From positions 192,386,039 to 192,450,038 of the forward strand of contig OU015492.1 in NCBI GenBank assembly GCA_907164885.2: a DNA stretch of 64,000 nucleotides, in the 5' to 3' direction. Below, piece by piece: positions 1-11,190 of the stretch. Position numbers and translations under genes: made by a program. The DNA comes from Dolomedes plantarius. Its lineage: Eukaryota > Arthropoda > Arachnida > Araneae > Dolomedidae. Within the stretch, counting starts at the first letter, position 1; every line of letters begins with the position of its first letter. The notes beneath the pieces are model-generated. The model made no database searches. It saw only the letters and a list, made by a program, of their open reading frames with translations, and was not told the origin of the DNA.

Positions 1-459
1 GTAAGAAGAGGGAAGTATTATGTACTGAAAGCGTTTCAAGTGGTTTGTTTATTGATAAATCTTTGCATTTAGGAAAGTAGATTTAGAGCATTCCCTTTAT
101 TTTATATCAAATTTTATTTATATTTTTTATGTTTCTCGTTCACAAATAGAAAAGACAAGTTTGTAAGTAAATATCATCCACAGTTTCAAATTAAAAAAAA
201 TAAATCGTGTTAATAAGATTTCAAGGTACATATTTTTCAATTTTATTTGTATTTATATTATTATATTTCAATTTTTAATTTTAATTTTAAATTTTTATTA
301 TATTTCAGTTTTTATATTTATTTTTTACATTTTTCTTTTACAAATCGTAAATACAAATTTGTTTTTAAATATCACCCCATATTTTTTTCAGATTTAAAAA
401 TAAAGATCGCTTTCCTGGGAGATTAAACTAAGTTTTCATAATACTCATGTTTCTATTTA
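1..459. other. AT-rich non-coding flank
   Basis: No gene is seen. Two degenerate direct copies of about 90 bases (near 125-215 and 320-410) share the pattern of a T-rich start, an ACAAAT core, AAATATCA and an AAATAAA end. This is probably an old duplication. Confidence 0.4.
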
Positions 460-1291
460 CTAGCCGCTGCGCGACCAGCATGGTCGCTTTTAGTTTTATA
501 TTTTCTTTTGCAAAACAACGCAACTGAAAGTAACATATGTAAGGAATGTTACCATTACCTGTCATCATGAATATACGTTGTTAAGGGGAATTCATAAGGC
601 TGATTCTAGGCTATTTAGGCTGATTTCTGTCTATAAGGCTGATTCTAGAACATCGTGATCAAAAAATGTGAATTTCCATTACCTCAGAACAGAGTTCAAA
701 ATAAGACTGAGAAACCCAACATCAATGATTTTAAAAATTACATCCCTCTTTGTATGTACTATTTTTCAAAATTAAGATATCGATACAACAAATAAGAAAT
801 TGTTGGGGGGAAATTTAAAATATAGTGTTGATTACATCACTCTCTGTATGTATTACTGTGCACAATTCAGATATCTGCACTTAATCATATCAAATAATAA
901 ATTGTTGAGAAAATTTCTTCACTTATAAAATGGAGTAAAAATTCGGCATGTACTGGAAAAAGTGTAGAAAATTAACTATTACTGGTTGTTGATTGCTATG
1001 CCGGCGACGGTTAAGCCTAACCTCGCGATTATTTATGCTCTCTCTTTCACGCCTCTCTCTTAATGAATTATTTCTTCGCTTTCCTTCTTGAGACAGTTCC
1101 CAACTTTCATTTGATCGTGCAGCGAGCTTTCGAACATTCCTGATTTCAGTACGTAAATCCATGTTGACACGCGGTTGCAAATTCAGGACAGCCGCTAATG
1201 TTTACATCTGGTAGTGGCAGCCGTTGCCATTCGGAGTGTAGAAATATCGTCGATTTTTGTGCCGCATACCTACGCGTTTTATATATATAGA
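460..1291 (-). mobile_element. Non-autonomous Helitron H1
   Basis: On the minus strand the element opens with TCTATATATATAAAACGCG directly after an A, and closes with a 17-nt hairpin (471-487, GCGACCA stem), a 7-nt spacer and CTAG followed by T. These are the Helitron terminal rules: 5' TC, a 3' hairpin shortly before CTRR, and insertion between A and T with no target duplication. Both ends match H3 at 2855-3893 in opposite orientation, so the two are one family. Its 832 bases are too short for a Rep/helicase, so it is non-autonomous. Confidence 0.75.
923..1162 (-). pseudogene. Arginine-rich reading frame in Helitron H1 (possible Rep/Hel N-terminal remnant)
   Basis: A short reading frame starts with MDLRTEIRN and runs into a charged stretch containing RERRERESINNREVRLNRRR, then loses character over its last ~25 codons, where it enters the shared 3' region. 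Arg/Glu-rich leaders are common at the start of arthropod Helitron proteins, and its place just inside the 5' end fits an internally deleted Rep/Hel gene. No HUH nickase motif is present. It could also be a chance frame. Confidence 0.3.
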
Positions 1292-1610
1292 TAGTTAATT
1301 TTTGCAATTTGTCACACCCTGGAATTTTTCCTTTTCCAATTTACTAAGTATACAGTTTCTTTTCATACAAATAAATAACTAACTTCTCCTCAGCATATAT
1401 AGCAATGATGACTAACGTGAGGCACACGTGCCACAAGTTGCGCAAAAACTATCCTGAAGTGGCACGTCATTCATTTTCGATGTGCGAAAAAAAATCTGAA
1501 GTCAAAAATTTTTCTGAAATCTACACGTTTTTATTTTAGGTTTTATATTGGTGGTTTTTCAAAGATGTTTTCCAATAAAGCGAGATACACATGCAACAAT
1601 TTATAAGATA
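1292..1610. other. Spacer between Helitrons H1 and H2
   Basis: AT-rich sequence without a recognisable gene. It ends at the A of the A/T insertion point of H2. Confidence 0.4.
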
Positions 1611-2810
1611 CTAGCTGCGTGGCAACACGATGTGTTGCTTTTTCGATTTAAAATGAAAGGGTTTTATTTCTTAAAGATTAAAAACTGTATAATAACTTTT
1701 AAAAATATATTAGAATTTTTAAAAAACGAAATAATTATTTAAAATTCTCTCTTTCAAATTTTGGTTTTTGGCTTTTGAAATAATTCTTTCAAATTTCCGT
1801 TTTCAAATTTTGCTTTTTAAACAAAAAAGTTCTTTCAATTAGAAAAAATTCTAAAGGTTTTAAATTCTCATTTCCTAAAACTAAAATTTTTTCTGGTACT
1901 TTAAAATTTTTTCTGGATTTCAATTATTAAATGACTCATTCTCAGACTCGTTCTCAACTAATAATTTTTCATTTTGGCAACATGCCCGAATGTAAATATT
2001 AAATCTCATAGAAGAAAAAGTGCTTAAAAAATAGAAAGACAGTTCTCAGGAATTCAAAATTGGTGGCGGAAGAATCCTCATCAGTTGCTCTTTAATTAGA
2101 AACAATTTTCACGAAATTGCTGGAATTATTAATGAGTAAAATAATAAGTCGAAAAATTACGAACTCCCCATTCAGTTACATTAAGATGCTATGGCGATCA
2201 GCGCGGGAAATTTCAAAAGGGAGTTTTGTAAGTACGCTTTTTTAGAATGATAACATTTTTTTTTATTAAATGTATTGGGTATATTTTGGAAGCTGAACAT
2301 CTAGCAAATACCGATAAATCGTAAAATTGACATTAATAGTGCAGAAAACCGAAATATTTGTCCATCATAATTGTCGATTTCGTGAAATTCGGAAAACTGC
2401 TTTGGGGAAAAAGCTTCGTTTGCAATGAAAAACATTTTTAACTTTATAAAAAAGTGTATATCCTTAAAGATGAAGAGTTGTAAAAAACATGGGAATAAAA
2501 TATTTGTCGATTGGTGGGCGGAAAAGTTTAATTTTGCATGCATGAAAATAGTGGAAATTTGCGAAACGGAAAGGAGCTGGAATGTCAGCTGTTTCTCCTG
2601 TCCGCCTCTTTTGAGTTGGCGGTTTTAATTTAATAATTAAAAAAGTTTAAAGTTTTGAAAGTTGAGGATATCATCAGTGCACACGTCTCGTCCGTCTGCG
2701 TATATCGGTACCAGTCGCGATATCCTGCTATGCTCGGTTCGCGAGATTAGCCCGTACCCGTGTCCGCTCACTAACATACATTTGTTTACCTTCAGCTGTT
2801 ATTATATAGA
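1611..2810 (-). mobile_element. Non-autonomous Helitron H2 (second family)
   Basis: On the minus strand it begins TCTATATAATAACAGCTG after an A and ends with the hairpin GCAACACATCGTGTTGC (1622-1638), a 7-nt spacer and CTAG before T. The terminal architecture matches H1 and H3, but the sequences differ, so this is another family. The 5' 150 bases are CG-rich compared with the surroundings. The interior is AT-rich and has no Rep or helicase motif. Weak short frames inside (for example 2301-2543) look like chance. Confidence 0.65.
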
Positions 2811-2978
2811 TTGTAAAATCAAATACTAACACACTTTCAGGCGGAATAAAAATATCTATATATATAGAACGCGTAGGTATGCGGCACAAAAATCGACGAT
2901 ATTTCTACACCCAGATTAGCGGCCGTCCCTAATTTAAAACCGCGTGTGGGCAGTGGCAGAATTTGTTACAACCGCTGA

Positions 2979-3131
2979 TGGTTTGACAAAATATGTCCCG
3001 ACCTATCAAATCCAGTGTTTAGTCATGGACAGTTGTATGTAGGTTTATCTAGAGTCCGTTCTACTGATTCTGTCCCTGTAGTATCTCCTACTTCTGAAAT
3101 GCTCAACTGTGTATATCAAGAAGTTTTATGA
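2979..3131 (+). pseudogene. C-terminal remnant of Helitron Rep/PIF1-like helicase
   Basis: About 50 codons before a TGA contain NPVFSHGQLYVGLSRVRS, followed by SPTSEMLNCVYQEVL. The FSHGQLYV.LSRV string is the conserved superfamily-1 helicase motif VI of PIF1-like helicases in Helitrons, and the (N)(V)VY.EVL end is typical of animal Helitron proteins. The intact protein has well over 1000 residues with an N-terminal HUH nickase; both are gone. The frame has a stop just upstream (about 2976-2978). It can no longer encode a working helicase. Confidence 0.8.
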
Positions 3132-3142
3132 ATATCATAGTT

Positions 3143-3345
3143 GTAATCCACACTATATTTTAGTACTTGCTGAATTTTTACTCCATTTTATACGTGAAGA
3201 AATTTTTTCTCAACAATTTATTATTCGATATGATTAAGTGGAGATATCTGAATTGTGAACAATAGTACATACAGAAAGTGATGTAATCCACACTATATTT
3301 TAGTACTTGCTGAATTTTTACTCCATTTAAGTGAAAAAACTTTCC
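3143..3345 (+). repeat. 140-bp tandem duplication inside Helitron H3
   Basis: The string GTAATCCACACTATATTTTA occurs at 3143 and again at 3283. One full 140-bp unit is followed by a partial copy. H1 has only one unit at the equivalent place, so the duplication arose in the H3 lineage. Confidence 0.7.
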
Positions 3346-3528
3346 CCAACAACTTCTTACTTGATGTAATGATAAATTATAGATATATTAATTTTGAAAA
3401 ATTGTACATACAGAGAGGGATGCAATTTTTAAAATAATTGGTATTGGGTTTCTCAGTCTTATCTTTAATTCTGTTCTCAAGTAATGAAAATTCACATTTT
3501 TTAATCACGTTTTTTAGAATCAGCCTTA

Positions 3529-3714
3529 GGGTCTGTTCACATAGGAGTGCGTTGCGTTGCGTTAAGGAAAAGATGACGTTGAGACGAAAATAAACCAATC
3601 ATAGGCCTCCAAACGATTAGCAATGAAATTTTTAACGCCTATCATTGGTTTATTTTCGTCTCAACGTCATCTTTCCCTTAACGCTACGAAACGGACTCCT
3701 ATGTGAACAGGCCC
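3529..3714. mobile_element. Palindromic MITE, PIF/Harbinger-like
   Basis: Inverted ends GGGTCTGTTCACATAGGAGT and GGGCCTGTTCACATAGGAGT are flanked by TTA on both sides (3526-3528, 3715-3717), the 3-bp TWA duplication typical of PIF/Harbinger. Nearly the whole element folds on itself: the AGATGACGTTGAGACGAAAA segment recurs inverted. It is inserted within Helitron H3 and is absent from H1, so it is younger than their split. Confidence 0.75.
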
Positions 3715-4123
3715 TTATAGTGAATTTTGCAATGATTATAAATTTTTTGGCTGAGCTCCCAGTACCCCATAACATCATATATTTATGATGATAGGTAATG
3801 GTAACGTTCTTTATATACGTTACTTTCAGTTGAGTTGTTTTACAAATGAAAATATAAAACTAAAAGCGACCATGGTGGTCGCGCAGCGGCTAGTATTAAT
3901 TAAAGACTAGTATCGATAACTGCCACATCCTTACGTTCTCAAAACAAAAGGAAAAAATAAAAAAATAGGTTGATTGTAATCATTTTTAAAAATTTTATAT
4001 GCTTAAAATATAATTAAAAAGAATTTAAGTATTTTCGTCTGTGTTTCAGAAAATATTAAAATAACTACTTCTCTATTAAAAACACCTTTAAAAATGTGTT
4101 GCTGCGTTCTGTGCTTCATAGTT

Positions 4124-4504
4124 ATTATATCTGTGTTTGTTGTGCAAAGAGTGTTCAGTCCAAAATGTGCTTAAAGGAGTTATTAAACCAGGAATGTTTG
4201 AAAAATAGAGGGCTACAGCAGGTCCAATTCCACTCCTAAATATTTTTATTCATCAGGGAAAATTTGGGATACGTGAAACAAAACGCATACATGTTAGTGT
4301 CAAAGGGGTTATGTTCCAATCAAGGACTTAACACTCTTTATTCAACAAAAATAAAATTGGAAACATTTACTTCAAGAAAAAATATTAAAAATTATACTTA
4401 AAAAACTGACTTTACAAAAGCCGTTTTTTTTTCCAATCCCGTTTTTCTCAAAACTACGATTTTGGACTTGGCACTCTTTACACTGCAAACACAGATATTA
4501 TATT
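4124..4504. mobile_element. MITE with ~45-bp imperfect inverted ends
   Basis: The left end (TATTATATCTGTGTTTG, then AAAGAGTG, then AGTCCAAAAT) recurs inverted at the right end. There is no coding capacity. The family is unassigned; an ATTAT/TA-rich target is likely but the duplication cannot be delimited. Confidence 0.6.
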
Positions 4505-4621
4505 GAAGTTATTTTCTACAGTACATTTTCTTTGCGGCATGTCGAATTTTCAATTTTTTTTTATGTGGCACGTACACATAAAAGATTGGCCACAACTGAT
4601 ATAATAGGAACATACGTTTTT

Positions 4622-5105
4622 CCATGTTTTTATTAACTCTCTTTCTTGTTTGTTTGTTCTTGTTTGTTTGTGGGTGTGTTTGTGTGTTTGTCTAGTGCAA
4701 ATCTTGCAATCGATTTTTAACTAACTTCCCGACTAGCTAGACATTTGAAACTTTTAGAATAGCTCAGAACACGATGGCAATGTATTTTTTTGATACTTTT
4801 AGCCATCTTTCAGCAGAATTGAATAAACTTTCAGTTAATTTTTTCAGTTAAGATAAGCTTTTCAGTTAATTTTGTTTTGTAGACTAGTGCAGCCATCTAT
4901 CGCCCGGAACGGGAACGAAAAGTTAAACGCAAGTTAACTTCCAATTAACTTCATTTTCTTTCAAGTTGATGGGATAATTCATCAAACATTTTTTTAAAAA
5001 AGTGTTTATTAATACATAGAATTGTCAAGTTTATATGATTCAACGGAAAATTTAAAATCATGGTATATAAAAAGTTCATGTTATCTTGTAATTATTCTTG
5101 TATTT
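4622..5105 (+). repeat. Dispersed ~480-bp repeat, copy 1
   Basis: This segment is collinear with 26130-26572, sharing strings such as CTTCCCGACTAGCTAGACAT, AATAGCTCAGAACACGATG and TCAAGTTGATGGGATAATTC. An A-run differs in length between copies. No protein motif or terminal inverted repeat was seen, so it may be a non-LTR or SINE-like tail or a non-autonomous DNA element. Confidence 0.7.
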
Positions 5106-5852
5106 AATAGGAAATGGATTAAACGTGAAAGGTTTTCAATTCCCTGATAAAGTTCTATCAGACAAGTTCTAAACTTGAGACTCGGCGGGCCCTATTTCCA
5201 CTCCGTGCCTGAAACATGGCCTTTTCACAAGGGTTGACGTTGAAAAGAACGAATCGACCTTAAGACGTGCATAATAACTCATGATGGCAAAATATCGGCA
5301 TCGATGAAATATAGTAAAATCCAATTCAGTCTAAAATATTGTGTCAGGGGTCTCTGAAAGAATTGGAGGGCGTGTAGAAACTCTTTCAAATTGTGATGTC
5401 CTATTATCACGGAGATAACATAGCTAGGAGAGTTTTAGTCTGAATCTAAGGGAATATGGGTCTAATTTCCAGTTTAAATAGAAGATTGTTACAATTTTCT
5501 TTTAATTATATATAACGTTAAAAATACAATTTATAGGGAATTTTCATTTATTAAAACCAGAAAATGAAAAAGAAAAACCATACTAATCTGCTAAAATATT
5601 ATTTTCGTTTCTTCTTTTAAAGGTAGGGAAATATAAATCTGGGAAAATAAAAACAGAATTTCCCTGCAGTACTATACAATGGTACATATTGAAAGAGACG
5701 AAAAAGAAAAGAAAAATGAAATAAAGTCATCATAATTTTCATTATGACGTTTATAGTATTATGCACTCAATAAATGAAAATATTGCATTTAATAATTAAT
5801 TAAATTCAAGAAATAAAAAGTAATCAATCCAAGAGTGCTCCAGTTTTAAAAT
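5106..5852. other. Unassigned non-coding DNA
   Basis: No coding frame, terminal repeat or RNA gene was recognised between the dispersed repeat and the 128-bp array. Confidence 0.4.
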
Positions 5853-6490
5853 AGATATTACACCTGCTGAACTAAACTGAACTTGAATTCTTGAACTAAA
5901 CATGAATTTTCCTTGAAAAATGAAGCCTTAAGACCTTAAACCTATGAGTCAGGAGCAAAGTCATATATTCTTTTCTCTTTAGATATTACACCTGCTGAAC
6001 TAAACTGAACTTGAATTCTTGAACTAAACATGAATTTTCCTTGGAAAATGAAACCTTAAGACCTTAAACCTATGAGTCAGGAGCAAAGTCATATATTCTT
6101 TTCTCTTTAGATATTACACCTGCTGAACTAAACTGAACTTGAATTCTTGAACTAAACATGAATTTTCCTTGAAAAATGAAACCTTAAGACCTTAAACCTA
6201 TGAGTCAGGAGCAAAGTCATATATTCTTTTCTCTTTAGATATTACACCTGCTGAACTAAACTGATCTTGAATTCTTGAACTAAACATGAATTTTCCTTGA
6301 AAAATGAAACCTTAAGACCTTAAACCTATGATTCAGGAGCAAAGTCATATATTCTTTTCTCTTTAGATATTATACCTGCTGAACTAAACTGAACTTGAAT
6401 TCTTGAACTAAACATGAATTTTCCTTGAAAAATGAAGCCTTAAGACCTTAAACCTATGAGTCAGGAGCAAAGTCATATATCCTTTTCTCT
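5853..6490 (+). repeat. 128-bp tandem array, five copies
   Basis: Units start AGATATTACACCTGCTGAAC at 5853, 5981, 6109, 6237 and 6365, exactly 128 bases apart, with only a few substitutions between units. The low divergence points to recent amplification. A unit cannot encode a protein in any frame without stops. Confidence 0.95.
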
Positions 6491-6879
6491 AAAATGCGTT
6501 TAATTCTTGAAGTGAAATAGATTAAAATAGTATTCGTAATGCCTTTTGCGAAGATGGTGAAGCTAAAGAAGTGAAATTTCAAATATTAGAAAATCTTAAA
6601 AAAAAAACCTCTAATGTTCTAAAGAGAAATATAAAAATTGAAGTCATTTAATAATCCCATTGATTTTTTTTTTATTTACTATGATAAATCTGATCGCAGG
6701 GAAGATTCATTTTTTAACTTCGTTTTGTTGAAAAAAGCTAAAATTCTGTTTAAAAGTGAAAAATCAGTTACTCTTGAGTCAATTCGAATTAGAAAAGAGT
6801 TCTTTGAGTATTAATCAGTGAATCCGATAAAATATTCTTCCTTTTTTATATCAGCTGCAGTACGTTCGGTGCACTCTAT

Positions 6880-7170
6880 TTGTTTTTGCAAATGCAAAGA
6901 AATTGAATAAAACCCAAGAAAGGTGTTCCGGTGACGTGCTCTTCATTTTTTATGACTGATCTCCTCCGTTGATTCAAAAGGTGGGATTCGGACTCTTCTG
7001 TATCTTGGGATTATTTTTCTTCATTTTTTTCTTTGTGGTTTTTCTGGAAATTATTTCCCTCTCCGCCTGATAAAAAGTAGTGACAAAGAATATTTTTCTC
7101 CGAACTGAGTATGAAAATTTTTTTTTCATTCTGTTCTTGAGTTACGAGGGAAATAATATTTTCCCTCTCT
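6880..7170 (+). repeat. Old paralogous segment R1
   Basis: One of three diverged ~300-bp segments, with R2 (9720-9995) and R3 (10925-11190). Each carries TGACT, then a GGGATT anchor (6982 here), a T-rich block, and further on a GAGGGAAA- or TTTCC-rich tract. No conserved open frame runs across them. Confidence 0.5.
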
Positions 7171-7456
7171 GAGTTTTCCTTAATGCATTTTATACAACTT
7201 GTTGTTTATTTATTGCTGTTTAGTTTCCAAAAGATCCTAGATAAACTCCATAAATCCAAGTAAATAGGAGTAGAGAAGGTCATAAACATTGAGAAATAAT
7301 AATTAAATATATTTATATAGATTTACGAAGAATTATTAGAATTAAACAAGTTACAAAGTTTAACCTTTAGCTTACGGGACCCATTTTTCAGATTCCCTCT
7401 TTAGAAAGGAAAATTTCATACCCCCTTTGCAAGAACGGCCATAAAGTGGTTATATA

Positions 7457-8262
7457 CAGGGTGATTATAATTAAAGTTCCACTTTTTAATGGTCATAAAA
7501 GGAAAACTACTGGACTAAATGTTATCAAACTTGGTAATAGTTTAAGTTAGGAGGTCATGGGAATTTCTTTTCCACCCAAAAAAAAGTTAAAAAACGCACC
7601 GACCAGGGAGGAAATGGCGCTGTATGCAATATTGTTAAACGAAATAAGGGTCGGAATTTAACTTAACATTTTGTTAAACGGGTTTAACACTTTGTATACC
7701 CTTAAGAAACATTGACCTAAACAAAATGACAATTTAAACTGGGCGCATTCCGGAAATCGTTTTCTTACAGATCGCTAATTTACAGATCACCAGACGTCAA
7801 AACGTGTGTCTTCTGGCTATGGGGTTATCTCAAAAGCACTGTTAATGGTGATAATCTAAAGAATTTGGGCGGAATTGAAAGATGCGATACACCGACATGT
7901 CCGTAACATTCCTCCTGGTATGCTAAGAGCTACTGTTGAGAATGCAGTAATGCGATGTAACTTGCTTTCGGAAAATGGTGGGCGCCACATTGAACATGCT
8001 TTGTAACACGTTTCAGAAACGATTAAACACATTTGAAACCGAGGTCTTCATGTTTTATTTCGTTTAACAATATTGCATACAGCACCATTTTCCCCCTGGT
8101 GGTGAGTGTTTTATTTATTTATTTATTATTATTATTATTATTATTTGCGGAAAAGAAATTTCCATGCCCTTCTTTAAACTATTACCAAGTTTGATAACAT
8201 TTGGTCGAGTAGTTTTCCTTTTATGACTATTTCAAAGTGGAACTTTAATTATAACCACCCTG
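7457..8262 (+). mobile_element. Internally deleted mariner-like element with long inverted ends
   Basis: TA is present on both sides (7455-7456, 8263-8264). The inverted ends begin CAGGGTGATTATAATTAAAG and CAGGGTGGTTATAATTAAAG; counting the TATGCAATATTGTTAAACGA segment near 7625 and 8065 they extend to almost 190 bases. Between them is only the C-terminal part of a transposase. TA targets and CAGGGTG ends are usual for Tc1/mariner elements in arthropods. Confidence 0.8.
7784..8006 (+). pseudogene. C-terminal remnant of Tc1/mariner transposase
   Basis: One frame reads RSPDVKTCVFWLWGYLKSTV, the region holding the last catalytic residue (consensus SPDL.P.DFFLWGYLK). Here the catalytic position is Cys or Val, not Asp. 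After a one-base shift another frame reads ELKDAIHRHVRNIPP and ends GGRHIEHAL and TAA, the usual end of this HTH/DUF4817-associated group. The N-terminal half is missing, so the gene is dead. Confidence 0.75.

Positions 8263-8345
<83 letters not shown>
8263..8345. repeat. Compound (TA)n(CA)n(TA)n microsatellite
   Basis: A CA run of about 15 repeats is flanked by TA runs, at the right TA of the mariner-like element and the left edge of the DD41D element. Confidence 0.95.
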
Positions 8346-8347
<2 letters not shown>

Positions 8348-9650
8348 GGAGGCTGTTCGCACATTTTTTAGACGATTTTGGTAAGCGGTAATAAAAAATC
8401 GTTTGCTGCAAAAGAAATAATTGCAATTGCACTATGTTTTTAAAAGTTAAAATTATCGTCTGCGGCTTGAAAGTTTTGTTTTTATTCAAAATGGCGTTTT
8501 TAACAAAGCAGTGGTTCGAAGGCTACATTTATGCTCTTTCCGAAGAGAAATATGCATACTCCGTTATCCAAAAACGATGTGAGAGTCATGGTTTTGTGAT
8601 ATGTAAAGCATCGATAGGTAATATCGTCAACAAGAAAGGAAAAAACGTCAAATTGAAGCCTCAAGTGGGACAAAAATTCCAAACAAGTATCCAAGGAAAA
8701 AACGGACATCTTCGACTAATGCAAAGGTACGTTGTTTAATGTTAAAAGAAAATCCCCCTAGTCAAAGGACAGTTTCAAAATCATTAAAATGCTCGGTGTC
8801 CACTGTAAACAAAATGATAAACGTTGATTTAAATCTTAAGAAAGCGAAAAAACGCAATGTGCATCGTCTTCTTCCAAATAATATCGCTGAACGCAGGACA
8901 CGCTGCAGAATTCTATATGAGAAACACTTATCCAAAGAAAAATGGAAAACAATTGTCACAATAGATAAATCATGGGTGTATTTAAATGATTGCAACAAAA
9001 AAAGAGCCATTTATTATCATAAAAGGGGAGAAACAAATTTAAGTACATGGTTCAAAGAATCGAAAGAAAGTTTTTCTAAGGGATTCATGATTGTTGCTGG
9101 TTTTTCTTATAATGCCAAGTTAAAAATAAAGAGAGTGGAAAAAATGTCAAGATTAACTCCAAATACTATGAGGAACATATTTTATCGCCAATTTTTCTGA
9201 ATGAAATACCATCGCTTTACCCACAGTGCCATCAATCTGTGAGACTTCATCAGGACAAAGCTAGCAGTCACACATCAAAATCCACTGTAAATTTCCTAAA
9301 AGAAATGGAACAAAAAACTGGTATCAAGGCCATACCCTTCACTGATATCCCTACTAAATCTCCCGATGTATCACCTATGGATTTTTGTGCTTTCGGACTT
9401 TTAAAATCAGCATTATCCAAATTCGTCCCAAAAACCCTTACAGGACTCTGGAAAGCTGTTCAGGTTGAATGGGATAGAATACCTCTTATGACACTTCAAA
9501 AGGCATTATTATCCTGGAAATTGCTGTGTCGAAAGATAGTTCAGAATAAGGGATATCAAATAGAGCATTTAAAACACAAGAATTTTATGTAATTTAGTAT
9601 TGTGAATACAATATACATCGTCTAAAAATCGTCTCGAGATGAAGTTTCCG
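8346..9650 (+). mobile_element. Degenerate DD41D Tc1/mariner transposon
   Basis: The segment holds a full-length but frameshifted transposase. Candidate ends share TTTTTTAGACGAT (near 8366) with its inverted counterpart ATCGTCTAAAAA (near 9617) and may begin CGGA on each side. The ends are poorly conserved and the TA duplication is unclear because the left flank is a TA microsatellite, so the boundaries are approximate. Confidence 0.6.
8491..9592 (+). pseudogene. Tc1/mariner transposase, DD41D type, two frameshifts
   Basis: The frame starts MAFLTKQWFEGYIYAL. It shifts near 8690-8700 into a second frame with the HTH region (SQRTVSKSLKCSVSTV) and the first catalytic Asp in IVTIDKSWVYL, then shifts near 9195 into a third frame with SVRLHQDKASSHTSKS (second Asp) and KSPDVSPMDF (third Asp). 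Forty-one residues lie between the second and third Asp, the DD41D spacing. The total of about 365 codons fits a complete transposase. All three catalytic residues survive but the shifts disable it. Confidence 0.85.
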
Positions 9651-9719
9651 AATTTATTCTGAATTCCTTTCCACAGCTTTCATATAGTTCCCCATCTCGT
9701 TTTGTTTTAGCCCATTCTA

Positions 9720-9995
9720 TAAAACTTAAGGGTGTGTTTCAGTGTCACGCTGTTCATTCTCTTTGACTGATCCTCTCGGTCTGTTGAAAAGGTGGGATTT
9801 GGTCCTTTCAATATCTAGGCAATTTTTTTTTTTGCTTCATTTTATCCTGCAGTCTTAGAGGGAAACATTTTCCTTACCTGCAACAAGAAAAACAGTGCCG
9901 AGGGAGATTTTCCTTGATAGAAATATGGAAATTTTTTTTTGAGTACAATCCCCGGAATATGGAAGAAATTATACTTTGCTCTTTCAGAGTTTACT
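9720..9995 (+). repeat. Old paralogous segment R2
   Basis: Aligns with R1 through TTTGACTGATCCTCTCGG (R1: TATGACTGATCTCCTCCG) and GGTGGGATTTGG (R1: GGTGGGATTCGG). Removing the two transposons between R1 and R2 leaves about 0.6 kb between anchors, so the copies may once have been closer. Confidence 0.5.
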
Positions 9996-10221
9996 CGCGC
10001 GTCTTTTAGATTGAAACGAAAATGCTGCAGATATTTCTAAAGCTTTGAATTAAATATGGAAATTTGGTGAAAAATCTGGTGTTGGAAAAATGTTTAACAT
10101 TTTTGATTTTAAGACTATGGAGTAAATAATGTAACAATAGAAAATTTATCAGAGCATGTGGGTTTCTTCCATCCCTACTTCATTAGGATAGATGATATGT
10201 TTACTATAGGTTTAAAGTTTT

Positions 10222-10580
10222 TTTTCTCCAATGGCTGGGAGGTTGAGCGATACTCTTTTCCCGTGAGAAGCCAGAAGTGTGAGACCTCTTCGCCGCATGC
10301 ATTGCATGCGTTGCCCCTGGTGCACCACAGGGGGTGGGTCCACGCTATAACCGTTTGGTCCTGAAATTTTGAACCAAGTGACGAGACTGGAGCACTTGAC
10401 CCCTTCACCTCCAGAGGTAATGTTTGGGAACTTGGAGGACATTGTAGCTGCGACAGATTTTTTCCCTGCACTAGTCGTCATTAAGGTACACGTTGGATGT
10501 TTTGTCAACGTCGGGTATCGAACCAGAAACTTGTAGGTCACTGGCTCGATGCCTTAGCTGACCGGGCCACCGTGCCCCGT
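10222..10580 (-). mobile_element. tRNA-derived SINE
   Basis: On the minus strand the head reads GGGGCACGGTGGCCCGGTCA with an A-box-like TCAGCTAAGG, and about 30 bases later the B-box GGTTCGATACC. The order and spacing are those of a tRNA-type pol III promoter. The body shares GGTCAAGTG and GTTCAAAATT with the SINE at 44159-44580, so both are one family. It ends in a short A-run. Overlapping open frames here are incidental. Confidence 0.75.
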
Positions 10581-10924
10581 ATAGATGAACAATCATATAT
10601 TACAGAGAATTTCTGCAACTTTAATTCGTAGTATTTATTATTTTTTATCGTTAATGACTTTAAAAGTTTTAGATGTTTAATTGCCAGTTTTCTTCAGTCG
10701 CTGTTGAATCACAGAGATTGAGAGTATAGAGATTGATTTAAGCAATATTTATTCACCATACATTGTCTTATGAGTTTATTAAAAAGAATTTTAAACACAA
10801 TATTTAGGCACGATTTCGTTAAATTCAATAAACATATACCATAAATTTCTATCTGAATAGGTTTCCATATATATCACTTCGCTTGGTATATTTACTTCAA
10901 ATCTTTTGTTTCAAAAACTTATTT

Positions 10925-11190
10925 TATTCTTAAATTCAAACAGTTTTTCCCCCAGGCAGGCCTCTTATTTTTTTATGACTATGCACTCAAAGCAAAAGTT
11001 GGGATTTAGACCATTCAATATCAAAAGATATTTTTTTCTTATTCTAGCTTATGCTTTTTTCGTACTTTGCGATATATTTTCCTTTCTAGATGATGGAAAA
11101 CTTGACACCAGAGATTTGACTTCGAAAACAAAATATTAAGTTTTGTTGCATAATTCGCTGGACATAGGAAGAAAGTTAAACTTTTTATCA
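10925..11190 (+). repeat. Old paralogous segment R3
   Basis: The most diverged of the three: TATGACTATGCACTCAAAGC, then GTTGGGATTTAGACC at 10998, then TTCAATATC as in R2. It keeps the same order of blocks as R1 and R2. Confidence 0.4.

Larger units (their letters stand above)
2855..3893 (+). mobile_element. Helitron H3 with helicase remnant
   Basis: It starts TCTATATATATAGAACGCG after an A and ends with hairpin GCGACCATGGTGGTCGC (3866-3882), spacer GCAGCGG and CTAG before T. Same family as H1, in opposite orientation. It keeps the 3' end of the Rep/Hel gene (2979-3131), so it derives from an autonomous copy by internal deletion. A 186-bp MITE (3529-3714) and a 140-bp internal duplication make it longer than H1. 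Confidence 0.8.

Noticed and set aside
5853..6490. Possible CRISPR array
   Set aside because: Units are contiguous 128-bp tandem copies without unique spacers, in a eukaryotic context.
10158..10541. Overlapping open frames on both strands near 10.2-10.5 kb
   Set aside because: They lie wholly within the tRNA-derived SINE, whose higher GC content lengthens chance frames.
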